A stretch of DNA of 14,415 nt, taken from contig DAOTUB010000266.1 of assembly GCA_034437455.1 (NCBI GenBank), positions 1-14,415 of the forward strand. The letters run 5' to 3'. Origin of the DNA: DAOTUB01 sp034437455. Its GTDB lineage: Bacteria > Chloroflexota > Anaerolineae > B4-G1. Under the pieces are notes generated by a model. That model had not been told where the DNA came from. It saw only the letters and a program-made list of their open reading frames with translations, and made no database searches. Made by a program: the position numbers and the translations under genes. This document shows positions 7,226 through 14,415 of this stretch, one piece after another. The first letter of the stretch is position 1, and each line of letters begins with the position of its first letter.

Positions 7226-8260
7226 CTAGAGCGCGTTTTTACCAAGTTCAGCTCTAATCATCTTCCAACGAGTTCCCCATCTAAACAGCCCCCATAAGAA
7301 TCCAGCCCCCCAACCGATATGCAAGCACATAAAGGCGAATGGCAAAAAGGGCAAGTACTGACAACCTTTTTTAAACACAACAAGGAGTGAAGCTGCCAGT
7401 AAAAAGATCAAATAGATAGAAACGATGACCAGGAATAGATAGGCAAACCCCTTCAAGAAAACTCCTAGAAGCAGGGCCAGTAGAAGAGATAGGACAAAAA
7501 CGGGGGGGACAACCTGGCGAGGTGCTATCGATGCGGGATGCTTGCAGAGCATCCTGACTTTCCAGAAACCATATCGAAAATACTGTCTCCAGAGTTCCGG
7601 TAAAGATGCGCGATTGTGATAAAATGACTGTATTGTGGGAGAAAGAAAAATTCTGCCGCCGGTTTTCCGGATACGATAGGCAAGTTCATAGTCTTCGTTT
7701 GCGACAAGATTCTCATCAAAAAGCCCAATTCTATCAAAGACTACCCTTCTATAGGCCCCAAAGGCAACCGTATCCACAAACTGTTCCTTTTTTGAATAAC
7801 GAAATGAAGAATTTCCGACACCAAAAGGTGAGGACACAGCCAAAGATATAGTCTTTGCCATAAAGGACTGGGAAACGTATTGTAAAGGCCCTCCGACAAA
7901 ATCTGCGCCGGATTTTTGCATGCACTCTATGCATTTGCTCACAAAGTCCGTAGTAACAAAACTGTGCGCGTCCACTCTAGCAATGACATCACCATGGGCC
8001 GCTTTTATGCCTATATTCAAAGCCGCCGGTATTATTCTCTTTGGGTTATCCAGTAGCGTGATGTGGGGATATTTTTGACACCATTCAAGCACAATCGCCC
8101 GTGAACTATCGGATGACATACCGTCAATAACCAAGATTTCGAGGGCGTTTTGATCATAATCCTGCTCAACGAGAGATTTCAGGCAGGTACTGACATACTT
8201 CTGTTCATTGTACATCGGCATGACGACGGTCACGAGAGGATCTTTAATCTCGTGTTTCAC
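7226..8260 (-). CDS. Family 2 glycosyltransferase, ExoA-like, membrane-bound
   Basis: 344 residues starting with GTG; AAAGGA lies eight bases upstream inside the end of the preceding gene, and only one base separates the two genes. The GT-A fold begins at VTVVMPMYNEQKYVSTCL (10-27). ILVIDGMSSDSS (42-53) and LNIGIKAAHGDVIARVDAHS (81-100) follow, with Asp97 in the DxD position. The NEDYELAYR stretch (188-196) would carry the catalytic base. RQYFRYGFWK (225-234) stands for the (Q/R)xxRW motif. Two or more membrane helices follow (about 250-296), with more hydrophobic sequence near 303-325. The layout matches ExoA-type enzymes of succinoglycan-like pathways, which add a sugar to a lipid-linked intermediate on the cytoplasmic face. 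The gene looks AT-richer than its FG-GAP neighbour. Donor and acceptor cannot be read from the sequence. Confidence 0.88.
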   Translation of the reverse strand: MKHEIKDPLVTVVMPMYNEQKYVSTCLKSLVEQDYDQNALEILVIDGMSSDSSRAIVLEWCQKYPHITLLDNPKRIIPAALNIGIKAAHGDVIARVDAHSFVTTDFVSKCIECMQKSGADFVGGPLQYVSQSFMAKTISLAVSSPFGVGNSSFRYSKKEQFVDTVAFGAYRRVVFDRIGLFDENLVANEDYELAYRIRKTGGRIFLSPTIQSFYHNRASLPELWRQYFRYGFWKVRMLCKHPASIAPRQVVPPVFVLSLLLALLLGVFLKGFAYLFLVIVSIYLIFLLAASLLVVFKKGCQYLPFLPFAFMCLHIGWGAGFLWGLFRWGTRWKMIRAELGKNAL

Positions 8261-8261
8261 C

Positions 8262-9785
8262 TTACGTTCCTTTCAGCGTTAGAACAGTGCCAATGGTCTT
8301 GAACAGTATCAATGTGTCCAGGTAAAATGATCGCCGCTTTACATAGTACAGATCGTATTCCAGCTTTACGCGGCTGTCCTGAAAGGATTTAGCATAACAA
8401 TACTTGACTTGGGCCCAACCCGTAAGCCCGGGACGGACGGCGTGGCGCAGTGAGTAGAGAGGCATCTGTCTCTCTAGTTGCCGAACGAATTGCGCTCGTT
8501 CCGGTCTGGGCCCGACAAAACTCATGTCCCCAAGTAGAATGTTGATAAATTGAGGTATCTCATCCAGATGGGTTGCGCGCATGACCCTGCCTACTCTTGT
8601 TACCCGGCAATCGTGCTCCTCGGCCCACATCGCTCGATTGTCCTTTTCTGCATCGGGGATCATGGAGCGAAACTTGATCATACGGAAAGGACAACCGTTC
8701 TTTCCAATCCGCTCCTGGCAATAAAAGATAGAGCCCGGCGAATCCAAATAAATCGCCACTGCCAGCGCAATCCATATGGGGAGGGAAAAGATTATAGCCA
8801 CGATTGAGAACAAGAAGTCGAATAGACATTTGCCGATATCAAAAGCTCTGGTCATGGCCTGACGTTCGACCACAATCATGGGCCAGTGGGACCTGATGTG
8901 ATCCAGAGGAACCCGTCCTGTGACATCTTCGTAGAGCTTGGGTAATGTGATGATTCGTGTGCCTTGTTCATAGCACTGTATCAACTCGCGCTGAATCTCA
9001 TTGGTCAGTACTCCGTTGGTAGCCAAGATGATCTCCTGAGCGTTGACTAGGGTCGCCAGGCTCGCCAGGTTCGAAGCGCGGATCACCTGAGGTGAATTAT
9101 ATGAGGTTCCCAAGCGTAAAGGCGTGCGCGCGGTGAAATCACATCCGCACAACATAGAGTATTCGGACTTGAGATTTTCCTCAATGATCTCAGTGATAAA
9201 ACGAATGCCCTCAGAATTGCCGACTGCAATGGCGCTGCAGCGAAACACGGGTTGGCTGAATACCAAAGCATAAAAGAGATGCCAGATGCCAATCAGTGTG
9301 CAGGCAAACAACCAGCACAGGGCTATAAAGGTCCATCGAAGGTGATAGAACTCGGGTAGCCAAAAACCAGCTATCGAAACTGTGGCAAGATAGATACCTA
9401 CCGTCACCGACCCTGCCTGGAGAACGCTGACCAGAGCAGCAAAGGGGCTGGCCGCTTTGCGTAGATTGTAACAATCCACTGCCCGGGAAAAAAACAGCCA
9501 AAGTATGGTCAGCACAAGAAAGTTGATGGACTGGGAAGGAAGACTGGGCAAAAATGTTCCTCGAAATAGACTCAAAATCCAAGCCGCCAGGAGCGAAGCG
9601 TTAAGCAGAGTGAGGTCGACGAACATCAGGAGCAAGCGTCGCTCTGAAACATACAACGCCCACATATGTTTGTATTTTGGGAATGACCTGGCAACTATCT
9701 CTAATAGCTTCAAGGAATCACCGGAATCCCTCGTTACATGAACAGCATAGCTGTAGTCCGCATTTGCTATATGTTGTGTTTGCAT
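8262..9785 (-). CDS. Undecaprenyl-phosphate glycosylphosphotransferase (initiating EPS sugar transferase)
   Basis: 507 residues, normal for the WcaJ/EpsB/ExoY-type large monotopic phosphoglycosyltransferases. Four hydrophobic segments occupy about 51-175. A CoA-binding-like Rossmann domain follows (about 180-285, with IAVGNSEGIRFI and EIILATNG). The catalytic domain starts with a membrane hairpin (about 318-346, KCLFDFLFSIVAIIF) and contains DSPGSIFYCQERIGKNG, FRMIKFRSM, the Asp-Glu pair at 408-409 (THLDEIPQFINILLGDMSF), VGPRPE and RPGLTGWAQV. It would move a phosphosugar from a UDP-sugar to undecaprenyl phosphate at the inner face of the membrane, starting repeat-unit synthesis. Its first 19 bases overlap the end of the beta-helix gene, and GGAGGT lies nine bases before the ATG, so translation is likely coupled. 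The exact sugar cannot be read from the sequence. Confidence 0.92.
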   Translation of the reverse strand: MQTQHIANADYSYAVHVTRDSGDSLKLLEIVARSFPKYKHMWALYVSERRLLLMFVDLTLLNASLLAAWILSLFRGTFLPSLPSQSINFLVLTILWLFFSRAVDCYNLRKAASPFAALVSVLQAGSVTVGIYLATVSIAGFWLPEFYHLRWTFIALCWLFACTLIGIWHLFYALVFSQPVFRCSAIAVGNSEGIRFITEIIEENLKSEYSMLCGCDFTARTPLRLGTSYNSPQVIRASNLASLATLVNAQEIILATNGVLTNEIQRELIQCYEQGTRIITLPKLYEDVTGRVPLDHIRSHWPMIVVERQAMTRAFDIGKCLFDFLFSIVAIIFSLPIWIALAVAIYLDSPGSIFYCQERIGKNGCPFRMIKFRSMIPDAEKDNRAMWAEEHDCRVTRVGRVMRATHLDEIPQFINILLGDMSFVGPRPERAQFVRQLERQMPLYSLRHAVRPGLTGWAQVKYCYAKSFQDSRVKLEYDLYYVKRRSFYLDTLILFKTIGTVLTLKGT

Positions 9786-11539
9786 AATCGTTTAACCTCC
9801 AATGGGACATAGTCCTTCATCACCAACGGCAAGTAGACATGCACCCCGGGCCAGAAGGCAGTGTTGGAAAGTTTTGACCAGATCCCTACGCTGTTCTGCG
9901 ACTTTAGGGCTAGATAGAGAGTACCACCAGCATGCTCTATGGGCGTGGTTAACCATTCGCTGCTGCCGGGTTTGGATGCGGTAAAGGGCACAGTTACGAT
10001 AGAGGCATCGCTCCAGTTGGCTGCGGTGAGTAGTGTGTTACTGCTGCGCAGGGTGTAAGTAATTGCAGCGAAAGGGGTAGTCCATCGCAGGGTGACGGTC
10101 AGACTGTGCGTGTCGCTGACGGCAGCAATGACACGCAGATCAGTTACCTTGGTTGAATAGGGAGATTCGTAAGCCCCAATGTCATAGCCGGCGCCTTGTG
10201 GTCTGGTTACGCCATCGAAATCGCAGGGGACTTGACTCAAGATAATACCTGTATCAATAGCTGGCGAGCCAGGCAAAAGTCTGAACCAGTCAGGGGTAAG
10301 AAGGCCAGGCCCGGTCAGGCCTGACTTTGTCAAGTGAGGATTGCCAATTATCTGATTATAATCCGCGGCAGCAGTCGGTGGGGCTTTTGACCAAAGATTG
10401 CGGGAAAAGCCAAGATTGGGATCGTCGATCACAACGGCGATTGGTAAATCGTCGTCTTGGACAAAGATATTGTTCTCAATTCGGACGTCCTCGTGCTCCC
10501 CCGCGCTGATTTGGAATGTTGTAGCGAGGTCAGAATTGGCAAAAGTATTATGTGCAATCAGCGCATTTTTTAAACCAGCCCCTTCCTGCTGGATGAAATA
10601 GTAAAAAGCCCGATTGCACCCGACGACGAGGTTGTTTATGATTGTTTTATGGTGAGAGATGTACTCGGTCTCATCGCACAGGGCTATACCTGTGGCCGGT
10701 CTCCCGCTTCTATAGAAACGAGTGTCGCCAGTGGTATAGACGAGATTGCGCTGGATTGTGATGTGGGAACCGTTTCCATACACGTTCACAGACCAGTTGT
10801 CATACACAATATTTTGCTCGATGATGGCATACTCGGATCTACGCATCGAGAGGATGCCCTCGCCCCAGTTATTATAGACTGTGTTGCTGCGAGCGATGTT
10901 GTAGTTGGTGCCATGGCCGAGGGCAATGCCACCTCCCCATCCACTAGATGTTCCGTATTCGTTATCGTCCGAATTCCACCAGACAGTATTATCGGCTATC
11001 AGGTTATGATCACCTGCCGCATAGATTCCAGTGGAGCCACTGTGGTGTACATTGAGATAACCAACCTCGTTATAGTTTCCCATCAACCCCACACCGGCGC
11101 TGTCAGAGTTCTTGACTTCTAGATTTGTGACACTGATGTTATCTCCACTGAGTTTGAGTAGGTAATCCCATGGCCCAGGCAGTTTTTTTTGGCCATCGAG
11201 CGTGGCTATTTCTCCAGGATACGATTGTAAGGTGATAGAGTTATTAATCACAACCTGCTCATAGTATGTACCGTGTTTCACGTACACTATATCGCCGGAT
11301 TGTGCGGTGTCTACACCCTTTTGGATAGTACGGAATGGTTGCGCCTCGGTGCCTGTATTTTTATCATCTCCATACGTTGCCACATAGTACGCTCGCCCAT
11401 CTTCTTGCTGCAAGACGACTGGGGCAACGGTCGATGCGCCTAAAGATGTTGCAGGATCAGCTGATATAGTTATCGGTATTGACGCACCGTAATTTTCTGC
11501 TATCAGCATTATAAAAAGTAAAAAAATGTACCGCCTCAT
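9767..11539 (-). CDS. Secreted right-handed parallel beta-helix protein (DUF1565-like; possible glycan lyase or epimerase)
   Basis: 590 residues from the ATG at 11539, preferred because it opens directly with a signal peptide (MRRYIFLLFIMLIAENYGAS). A GTG 18 codons upstream has no ribosome binding site. Residues 50-115 form the DUF1565-like cap: YYVATYGDDKNTGTEAQPF, then TIQKGV, SGDIVYVKHGTYYEQVVI and ITLQSYPGE. Parallel-helix rungs run to about 400 with NosD/pectate-lyase-like turns such as NLIADNTVWWNSD, GGGIALGHG and ITIQRNLVY. The cap PGSPAIDTG, FDGVTRPQG, YDIGAYE (424-458) is common in this group. An FN3-like domain (about 464-560) and VYLPLVMK follow, then 15 extra residues. Beta-helix proteins in EPS loci often cut or epimerise the polymer, but catalytic residues cannot be assigned, so a structural or binding role is equally possible. 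Confidence 0.8.
   Translation of the reverse strand: MRRYIFLLFIMLIAENYGASIPITISADPATSLGASTVAPVVLQQEDGRAYYVATYGDDKNTGTEAQPFRTIQKGVDTAQSGDIVYVKHGTYYEQVVINNSITLQSYPGEIATLDGQKKLPGPWDYLLKLSGDNISVTNLEVKNSDSAGVGLMGNYNEVGYLNVHHSGSTGIYAAGDHNLIADNTVWWNSDDNEYGTSSGWGGGIALGHGTNYNIARSNTVYNNWGEGILSMRRSEYAIIEQNIVYDNWSVNVYGNGSHITIQRNLVYTTGDTRFYRSGRPATGIALCDETEYISHHKTIINNLVVGCNRAFYYFIQQEGAGLKNALIAHNTFANSDLATTFQISAGEHEDVRIENNIFVQDDDLPIAVVIDDPNLGFSRNLWSKAPPTAAADYNQIIGNPHLTKSGLTGPGLLTPDWFRLLPGSPAIDTGIILSQVPCDFDGVTRPQGAGYDIGAYESPYSTKVTDLRVIAAVSDTHSLTVTLRWTTPFAAITYTLRSSNTLLTAANWSDASIVTVPFTASKPGSSEWLTTPIEHAGGTLYLALKSQNSVGIWSKLSNTAFWPGVHVYLPLVMKDYVPLEVKRLCKHNI
9795..9800 (-). promoter_or_regulatory. Shine-Dalgarno for the sugar transferase, inside the beta-helix gene
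   Basis: GGAGGT on the minus strand, nine bases before the ATG at 9785. It lies within the last codons of the upstream beta-helix gene, where it encodes part of a tail beyond the LPLVMK motif. Confidence 0.75.
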
Positions 11540-11753
11540 TTCTTCTTTTCTTATCCTCAAGGGTTCTGTTTGAGCAAATTTATGGTTGGTCACTCTAGCA
11601 ATACGTTTTATTCAACCGAGCCATCAGCTTTGTTAATTGTCTATATGTTTGGGTCAGATATTCACCTTTTACTCTTTGGCCATAATGGTCACTGTCAAGC
11701 AGTTGGCCAATTGTTGCAATCATTCGAAATATCCTTTAAATTAGTAGCGCATC
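11540..11753. other. AT-rich gap between the GT4 and beta-helix genes; possible internal promoter
   Basis: This is the largest gap inside the cluster, 214 bases from the GT4 stop to the preferred beta-helix start. A TTGACA occurs on the minus strand shortly after the GT4 stop, but no matching -10 box lies at normal spacing (the hexamer at 17 bases is AGAGTA). Two TGGCCA palindromes (11677-11682 and 11704-11709) lie 27 bases apart. No terminator-like hairpin with a T run is seen. The AT content and size fit a promoter for the secreted-protein half of the locus, but no site is firmly supported. Confidence 0.3.
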
Positions 11754-12923
11754 TCACAGCAAAACCTCATTCCGGACAGTTTGCACCATACGCTCTCGTT
11801 GGATCTCTAGAGTATTATCGCGCATCAAGGCTCGGCCATTGTCGCGCAAATTTTCCCGCAAGTCAGGCGATTTCAGAACCCGCTCGATTGCCTCGGCCAG
11901 CGCTAGAATATCAGCTGACGGCACCAACACAGCGGTTTCCAGGTGGGTGAGAAAGGCCGGTATGCCACCTACAGTCGATGCAATCGTGGGCAAACCAACA
12001 CAAAGCGCTTCGTTGATGACCTGCGGAAAGCCCTCGCTGAGAGAAGGCACAACCAGTGCCGTAGCCTTTTGGTACAGAGTAAAGAGCTCTGGACCATAAG
12101 CCACATAGCCGTGGAAGGTGACCTCTTTTTCCAAGCCTAGTGCGGCCGTCTGTGCTTTCAACGTATGATACAATGGACCTGATCCGACAATTTCCAAAAA
12201 GCACACAACGCCACGTGCCTTCAACTTGGCCAGCGCTGCCAACAAGTATTGGTATCCTTTCTCAGGGGAGAGGCGGCCCACGCACAGCAGATGCCCCGGC
12301 TCAGGTTCGATTGGCATATTGGAAAACACAGTCATTTGCCTCTCCTCGACCAGGCATGGAAAGTGGATGTGCACTCGATCGGTGACTGCACGGTACGCCT
12401 GCATCATCTCTTGGCCGACAGCAAAGACCGTCCTGCCGCGCGCCAGACGCTTGAAACGCCATTCCAGCCACCTGGCCATCGCCACAGCCATGACTTGTTT
12501 GACGCCATGGTTCTTAAAACGCATCTGCTCAGACAAGTTCTGGCGGACAACCAAAAAAACTGGACGCCCCAAGTCAATGCACTGTCCGGCGATGAACTGC
12601 CCAACGGGACTGGGGCCACACACCCATACCACGTCCCACCCGTCGGCGTTGGATTGGACAATATGCCGAATCTCTCTATAAAAGCGTGGGCCGGTTTTCC
12701 AGAGATCGTATATGCTATCGTAATAAGGTAACGGACACACTTGTAGCGCTGGATGGTCTAGCACATAAGGTTTGCGCGCCGAGTCGGGAGCTAGCCGACC
12801 AAGAAACACTACTTTATCAAAGGCGCTAGTAAAACTCGCTGGAAACAGAATGTACGCCTCGTCCGTCGAGCAGGTATGGCCGTCAAACCAATATACCAGG
12901 TCTACAAACACCGCCAGCTTCAT
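11754..12923 (-). CDS. GT-B glycosyltransferase, family 4 type
   Basis: 389 residues from the ATG at 12923, chosen because GAGG lies five bases upstream and the first residues (MKLAVFVDLVYW) are the expected first strand of the GT-B fold. A longer form from 12968 would overlap the acetyltransferase gene by 14 bases. The N-terminal acceptor domain covers about 1-195. The C-terminal nucleotide-sugar domain carries HLLCVGRLSPEKGYQYLL (211-228), FLEIVGSGPLY, VTFHGYV and the E-x7-E motif EGFPQVINE (297-305, Glu297 and Glu305), followed by GLPTIASTVGGIP. These are hallmarks of retaining GT4 enzymes that add a sugar from an activated donor to a lipid-linked glycan in the cytoplasm. It follows the acetyltransferase by 31 bases. 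Donor and linkage cannot be told. Confidence 0.9.
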   Translation of the reverse strand: MKLAVFVDLVYWFDGHTCSTDEAYILFPASFTSAFDKVVFLGRLAPDSARKPYVLDHPALQVCPLPYYDSIYDLWKTGPRFYREIRHIVQSNADGWDVVWVCGPSPVGQFIAGQCIDLGRPVFLVVRQNLSEQMRFKNHGVKQVMAVAMARWLEWRFKRLARGRTVFAVGQEMMQAYRAVTDRVHIHFPCLVEERQMTVFSNMPIEPEPGHLLCVGRLSPEKGYQYLLAALAKLKARGVVCFLEIVGSGPLYHTLKAQTAALGLEKEVTFHGYVAYGPELFTLYQKATALVVPSLSEGFPQVINEALCVGLPTIASTVGGIPAFLTHLETAVLVPSADILALAEAIERVLKSPDLRENLRDNGRALMRDNTLEIQRERMVQTVRNEVLL

Positions 12924-12954
12924 AAACACCTCGTCAGTTGGGCAATCTCTTGTC

Positions 12955-13575
12955 TTATCCATCCCCATGCCACGTATCAGGGTCTCTACCGGTATACCCT
13001 TTTACGTATGCATAGCGACCATCCTGGAGGGACTCCCAGACCTTTCCTTTGATCTGTTGATCGAGGCGGTCCAGATTATCGATCAACGCTGAGAACTCAA
13101 AGACACATCCTTCCTCTATGTGTTGCTGATTACGTTCGATATAATCATCGAACCTGGCATAGACTCTGGCAGGTATGCCTGCCACACAGGAATTGGGAGG
13201 AATATCCCTAGTGACAACCGACCCAGCCGCTACCAAGACGTTTGGTCCAATCGTCACACCCGGCAGGATGATGGAACTGTCACCAATAAAACAATTATCT
13301 CTGATCTCGATTTTTCCCAACCTGGTATGCCCATCAGTAAACTTGAAAGTTGCAGCATCATGGGCAAGCAGACGAACGTGTTCGGCAATGGAACAATTAT
13401 CACCGATGCGAATCAGATAGGGGTATGCGGGATCTATAAAAGCGCTCCTGGCCAGGGTTACATTCTTGCCTATAAACAGCCCTCTAGCAATCAGAATCCT
13501 GACCCGAGTGCGGTATATCTGATAATCAATCATGCGGTAGAGCCTGGCAATCAACCTTAATAGGATCACTATCAT
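12955..13575 (-). CDS. Hexapeptide-repeat (left-handed beta-helix) O-acetyltransferase
   Basis: 206 residues. The left-handed beta-helix spans about 33-138, with imperfect hexapeptides such as LFIGKNVTLARSAFID, YLIRIGDNCSIAEHVRL, KIEIRDNCFIGDSSIILPG and VTIGPNVLVAAGSVVTRDIP, ending in the family signature PPNSCVAGIPARV. The His in LLAHDAAT (about residue 72) is a candidate catalytic base, as in maltose/galactoside acetyltransferases. The enzyme would move acetyl from acetyl-CoA to a sugar hydroxyl of the growing glycan or a precursor. The tail after 140 is a longer helix-like extension than in the shortest family members. Translation is probably coupled to the methyltransferase: the ribosome binding site GAGGT overlaps that gene's TGA stop, eight bases or so before this ATG. 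Confidence 0.88.
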   Translation of the reverse strand: MIVILLRLIARLYRMIDYQIYRTRVRILIARGLFIGKNVTLARSAFIDPAYPYLIRIGDNCSIAEHVRLLAHDAATFKFTDGHTRLGKIEIRDNCFIGDSSIILPGVTIGPNVLVAAGSVVTRDIPPNSCVAGIPARVYARFDDYIERNQQHIEEGCVFEFSALIDNLDRLDQQIKGKVWESLQDGRYAYVKGYTGRDPDTWHGDG

Positions 13576-13585
13576 AATATCTACC

Positions 13586-14290
13586 TCAGCAAAGTACTTG
13601 TTCCTCTTTTTCAGCTATTATCAACGGGCGACCATGTCTAAAAGGAGCAATCACCCGCGTAGCTGGGAACCCATTACACTTTAGGATCTTCACAGTATAT
13701 TCTACCGACGCTCTCTTGTAAGCTTGCGAGTGTTTTCGCTCAATATAGGCATCAACATTATGTTGAAGGACAAAAATATTCGCCATCTTGCTTATACACT
13801 CAATTAGATTAGAAAAAAAATCGTCAAGATAGTGCAAGGAACACAAAGCTATAACCATGTCGAATTTACCCAAGTGCATTGTTGCAAGTTCCGCTATATC
13901 TGCTTGAATATATCTAAAGTCATATTGCGTGTTGTCTGCCCACTCAAATACCGCCTTGACAAAATTTCCTTGAGCAATACGTTTACTGTTAAATTCTATT
14001 CCTACCACTTGCCGAGCCCCATGGCGCAACATCTGGATTGAAATGAAGGCGTTATTGGCCCCTAGTTCCAAAATACGTTTTCCTGATAGCGAGGGGAGAT
14101 TATGTTTTAAAATATAATGCCAACACCCATATCCAGTATCTACACTCCAGATGGAGCCAATTCGCAGTCCAGCACCAAAATAGACTGGCGCACACCGTCG
14201 ATCGTCTGCTAAGGGTATGGTTTTGTTTTTAATCCTTTCCTTTATACTCGAGTTTAGACTACCAAGGTAAGTGATTGATAGACTATGCAT
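13586..14290 (-). CDS. Class I SAM-dependent methyltransferase
   Basis: 234 residues from the ATG at 14290. A TTG three codons upstream (14299) is also possible, and neither start has an obvious ribosome binding site. Motif I reads KRILELGANNAFISI (71-85), a variant of the glycine-rich SAM loop with Asn-Asn replacing the usual second glycines. The acidic end of strand 2 is VVGIEFNSKRI (95-105), the QADI stretch (129-132) fits motif III, and FDMVIALCSLHYLDDFF (143-159) fits motif IV and what follows. About 65 residues precede the SAM fold (including APVYFGAGLRIGSIW), and the end is strand-rich (PFRHGRPLIIAEKE). As the first gene of this cluster it probably methylates a glycan sugar or a lipid-linked terminus, but the substrate is not readable. 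The gene appears AT-rich compared with the FG-GAP genes. Confidence 0.8.
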   Translation of the reverse strand: MHSLSITYLGSLNSSIKERIKNKTIPLADDRRCAPVYFGAGLRIGSIWSVDTGYGCWHYILKHNLPSLSGKRILELGANNAFISIQMLRHGARQVVGIEFNSKRIAQGNFVKAVFEWADNTQYDFRYIQADIAELATMHLGKFDMVIALCSLHYLDDFFSNLIECISKMANIFVLQHNVDAYIERKHSQAYKRASVEYTVKILKCNGFPATRVIAPFRHGRPLIIAEKEEQVLC

Positions 14291-14333
14291 AATAGACAAT
14301 CTTGTAATACGATTCGCGTTTAAACAAACAGTA

Positions 14334-14363
14334 GGGCGGCTCGCGACTTGCGCGAAACCGCCC
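14334..14363 (-). terminator. GC-rich hairpin upstream of the methyltransferase; possible terminator of an outside gene
   Basis: GGGCGG (14334-14339) pairs with CCGCCC (14358-14363), and inside it TCGCG (14341-14345) pairs with CGCGA (14351-14355) around a five-base loop. On the minus strand the stem is followed by TACTGTTTGTTT, a broken T-rich run. It could end a transcript entering from beyond the window, or act as a leader structure for the glycan operon. Confidence 0.45.
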
Positions 14364-14365
14364 CT

Positions 14366-14413
14366 TGGTAGAAACTTACAGACTCTATCCCAAAGTCAGT
14401 GAGGTTTCTACCA
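14366..14413. repeat. 10-bp perfect inverted repeat at the window edge
   Basis: TGGTAGAAAC (14366-14375) is perfectly complementary to GTTTCTACCA (14404-14413), with 28 bases between. It sits directly beside the GC-rich hairpin at 14334-14363. The pair could be a second RNA stem, the ends of a small non-autonomous element, or the edge of a larger mobile element cut by the window. No transposase is visible. Confidence 0.45.
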
Positions 14414-14415
14414 TG

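Noticed and set aside
1..14415. tRNA, rRNA, transposase or integrase genes
   Set aside because: Reading the gaps and edges on both strands showed no cloverleaf or CCA-ended candidate, no rRNA signature and no transposase motif. The inverted repeats at the edge alone do not establish an insertion sequence.

Overview
The window looks like part of a bacterial extracellular-polysaccharide (EPS) or surface-glycan locus. All recognisable genes lie on the minus strand, so the biological order runs from base 14415 down to base 1. The style of the secreted proteins suggests a Chloroflexota (Anaerolineae/Caldilineae-like) genome: long beta-helix and FG-GAP proteins, three of which end in a short (F/Y)LPL(V/L) tail. 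That placement is an inference from remembered family style, not a database result.

Layout, in transcription order: a short leader with a GC-rich hairpin and an inverted repeat (14334-14413); a class I SAM methyltransferase (14290-13586); a hexapeptide-repeat O-acetyltransferase (13575-12955); a GT-B glycosyltransferase of family 4 type (12923-11754); a 214-base AT-rich gap; a secreted right-handed beta-helix protein (11539-9767); a polyprenyl-phosphate glycosylphosphotransferase that would start glycan synthesis (9785-8262); an ExoA-like GT2 glycosyltransferase (8260-7226); a secreted 969-residue protein with 14 FG-GAP repeats (7195-4286); a secreted 753-residue beta-helix protein with a five-bladed propeller apparently inserted into it (4273-2012); and a membrane-anchored SGNH-esterase-like protein (1914-1045). 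The cluster then decays. An unrecognised 64-codon frame without a start codon (1088-894) is followed by a sugar-nucleotide epimerase that has lost its middle, including the active site, and is frameshifted (897-369). After a gene-free stretch of about 330 bases, a new gene begins at 35 and runs off the window; its first codons and strong ribosome binding site fit a FabF-type beta-ketoacyl-ACP synthase.

How the genes may work together: the phosphoglycosyltransferase would load the first sugar on undecaprenyl phosphate, the GT2 and GT4 enzymes would extend the chain, and the acetyltransferase and methyltransferase would decorate it. The SGNH protein may remove or move acyl groups outside the membrane. 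The beta-helix and propeller proteins would be exported and could bind, cut, epimerise or scaffold the polymer. No Wzx flippase, Wzy polymerase or chain-length regulator is visible, so the locus must continue upstream or use factors encoded elsewhere. Tight spacings, overlaps and stop-coupled ribosome binding sites suggest two or more polycistronic blocks. I see no tRNA, rRNA, CRISPR array or transposase gene.
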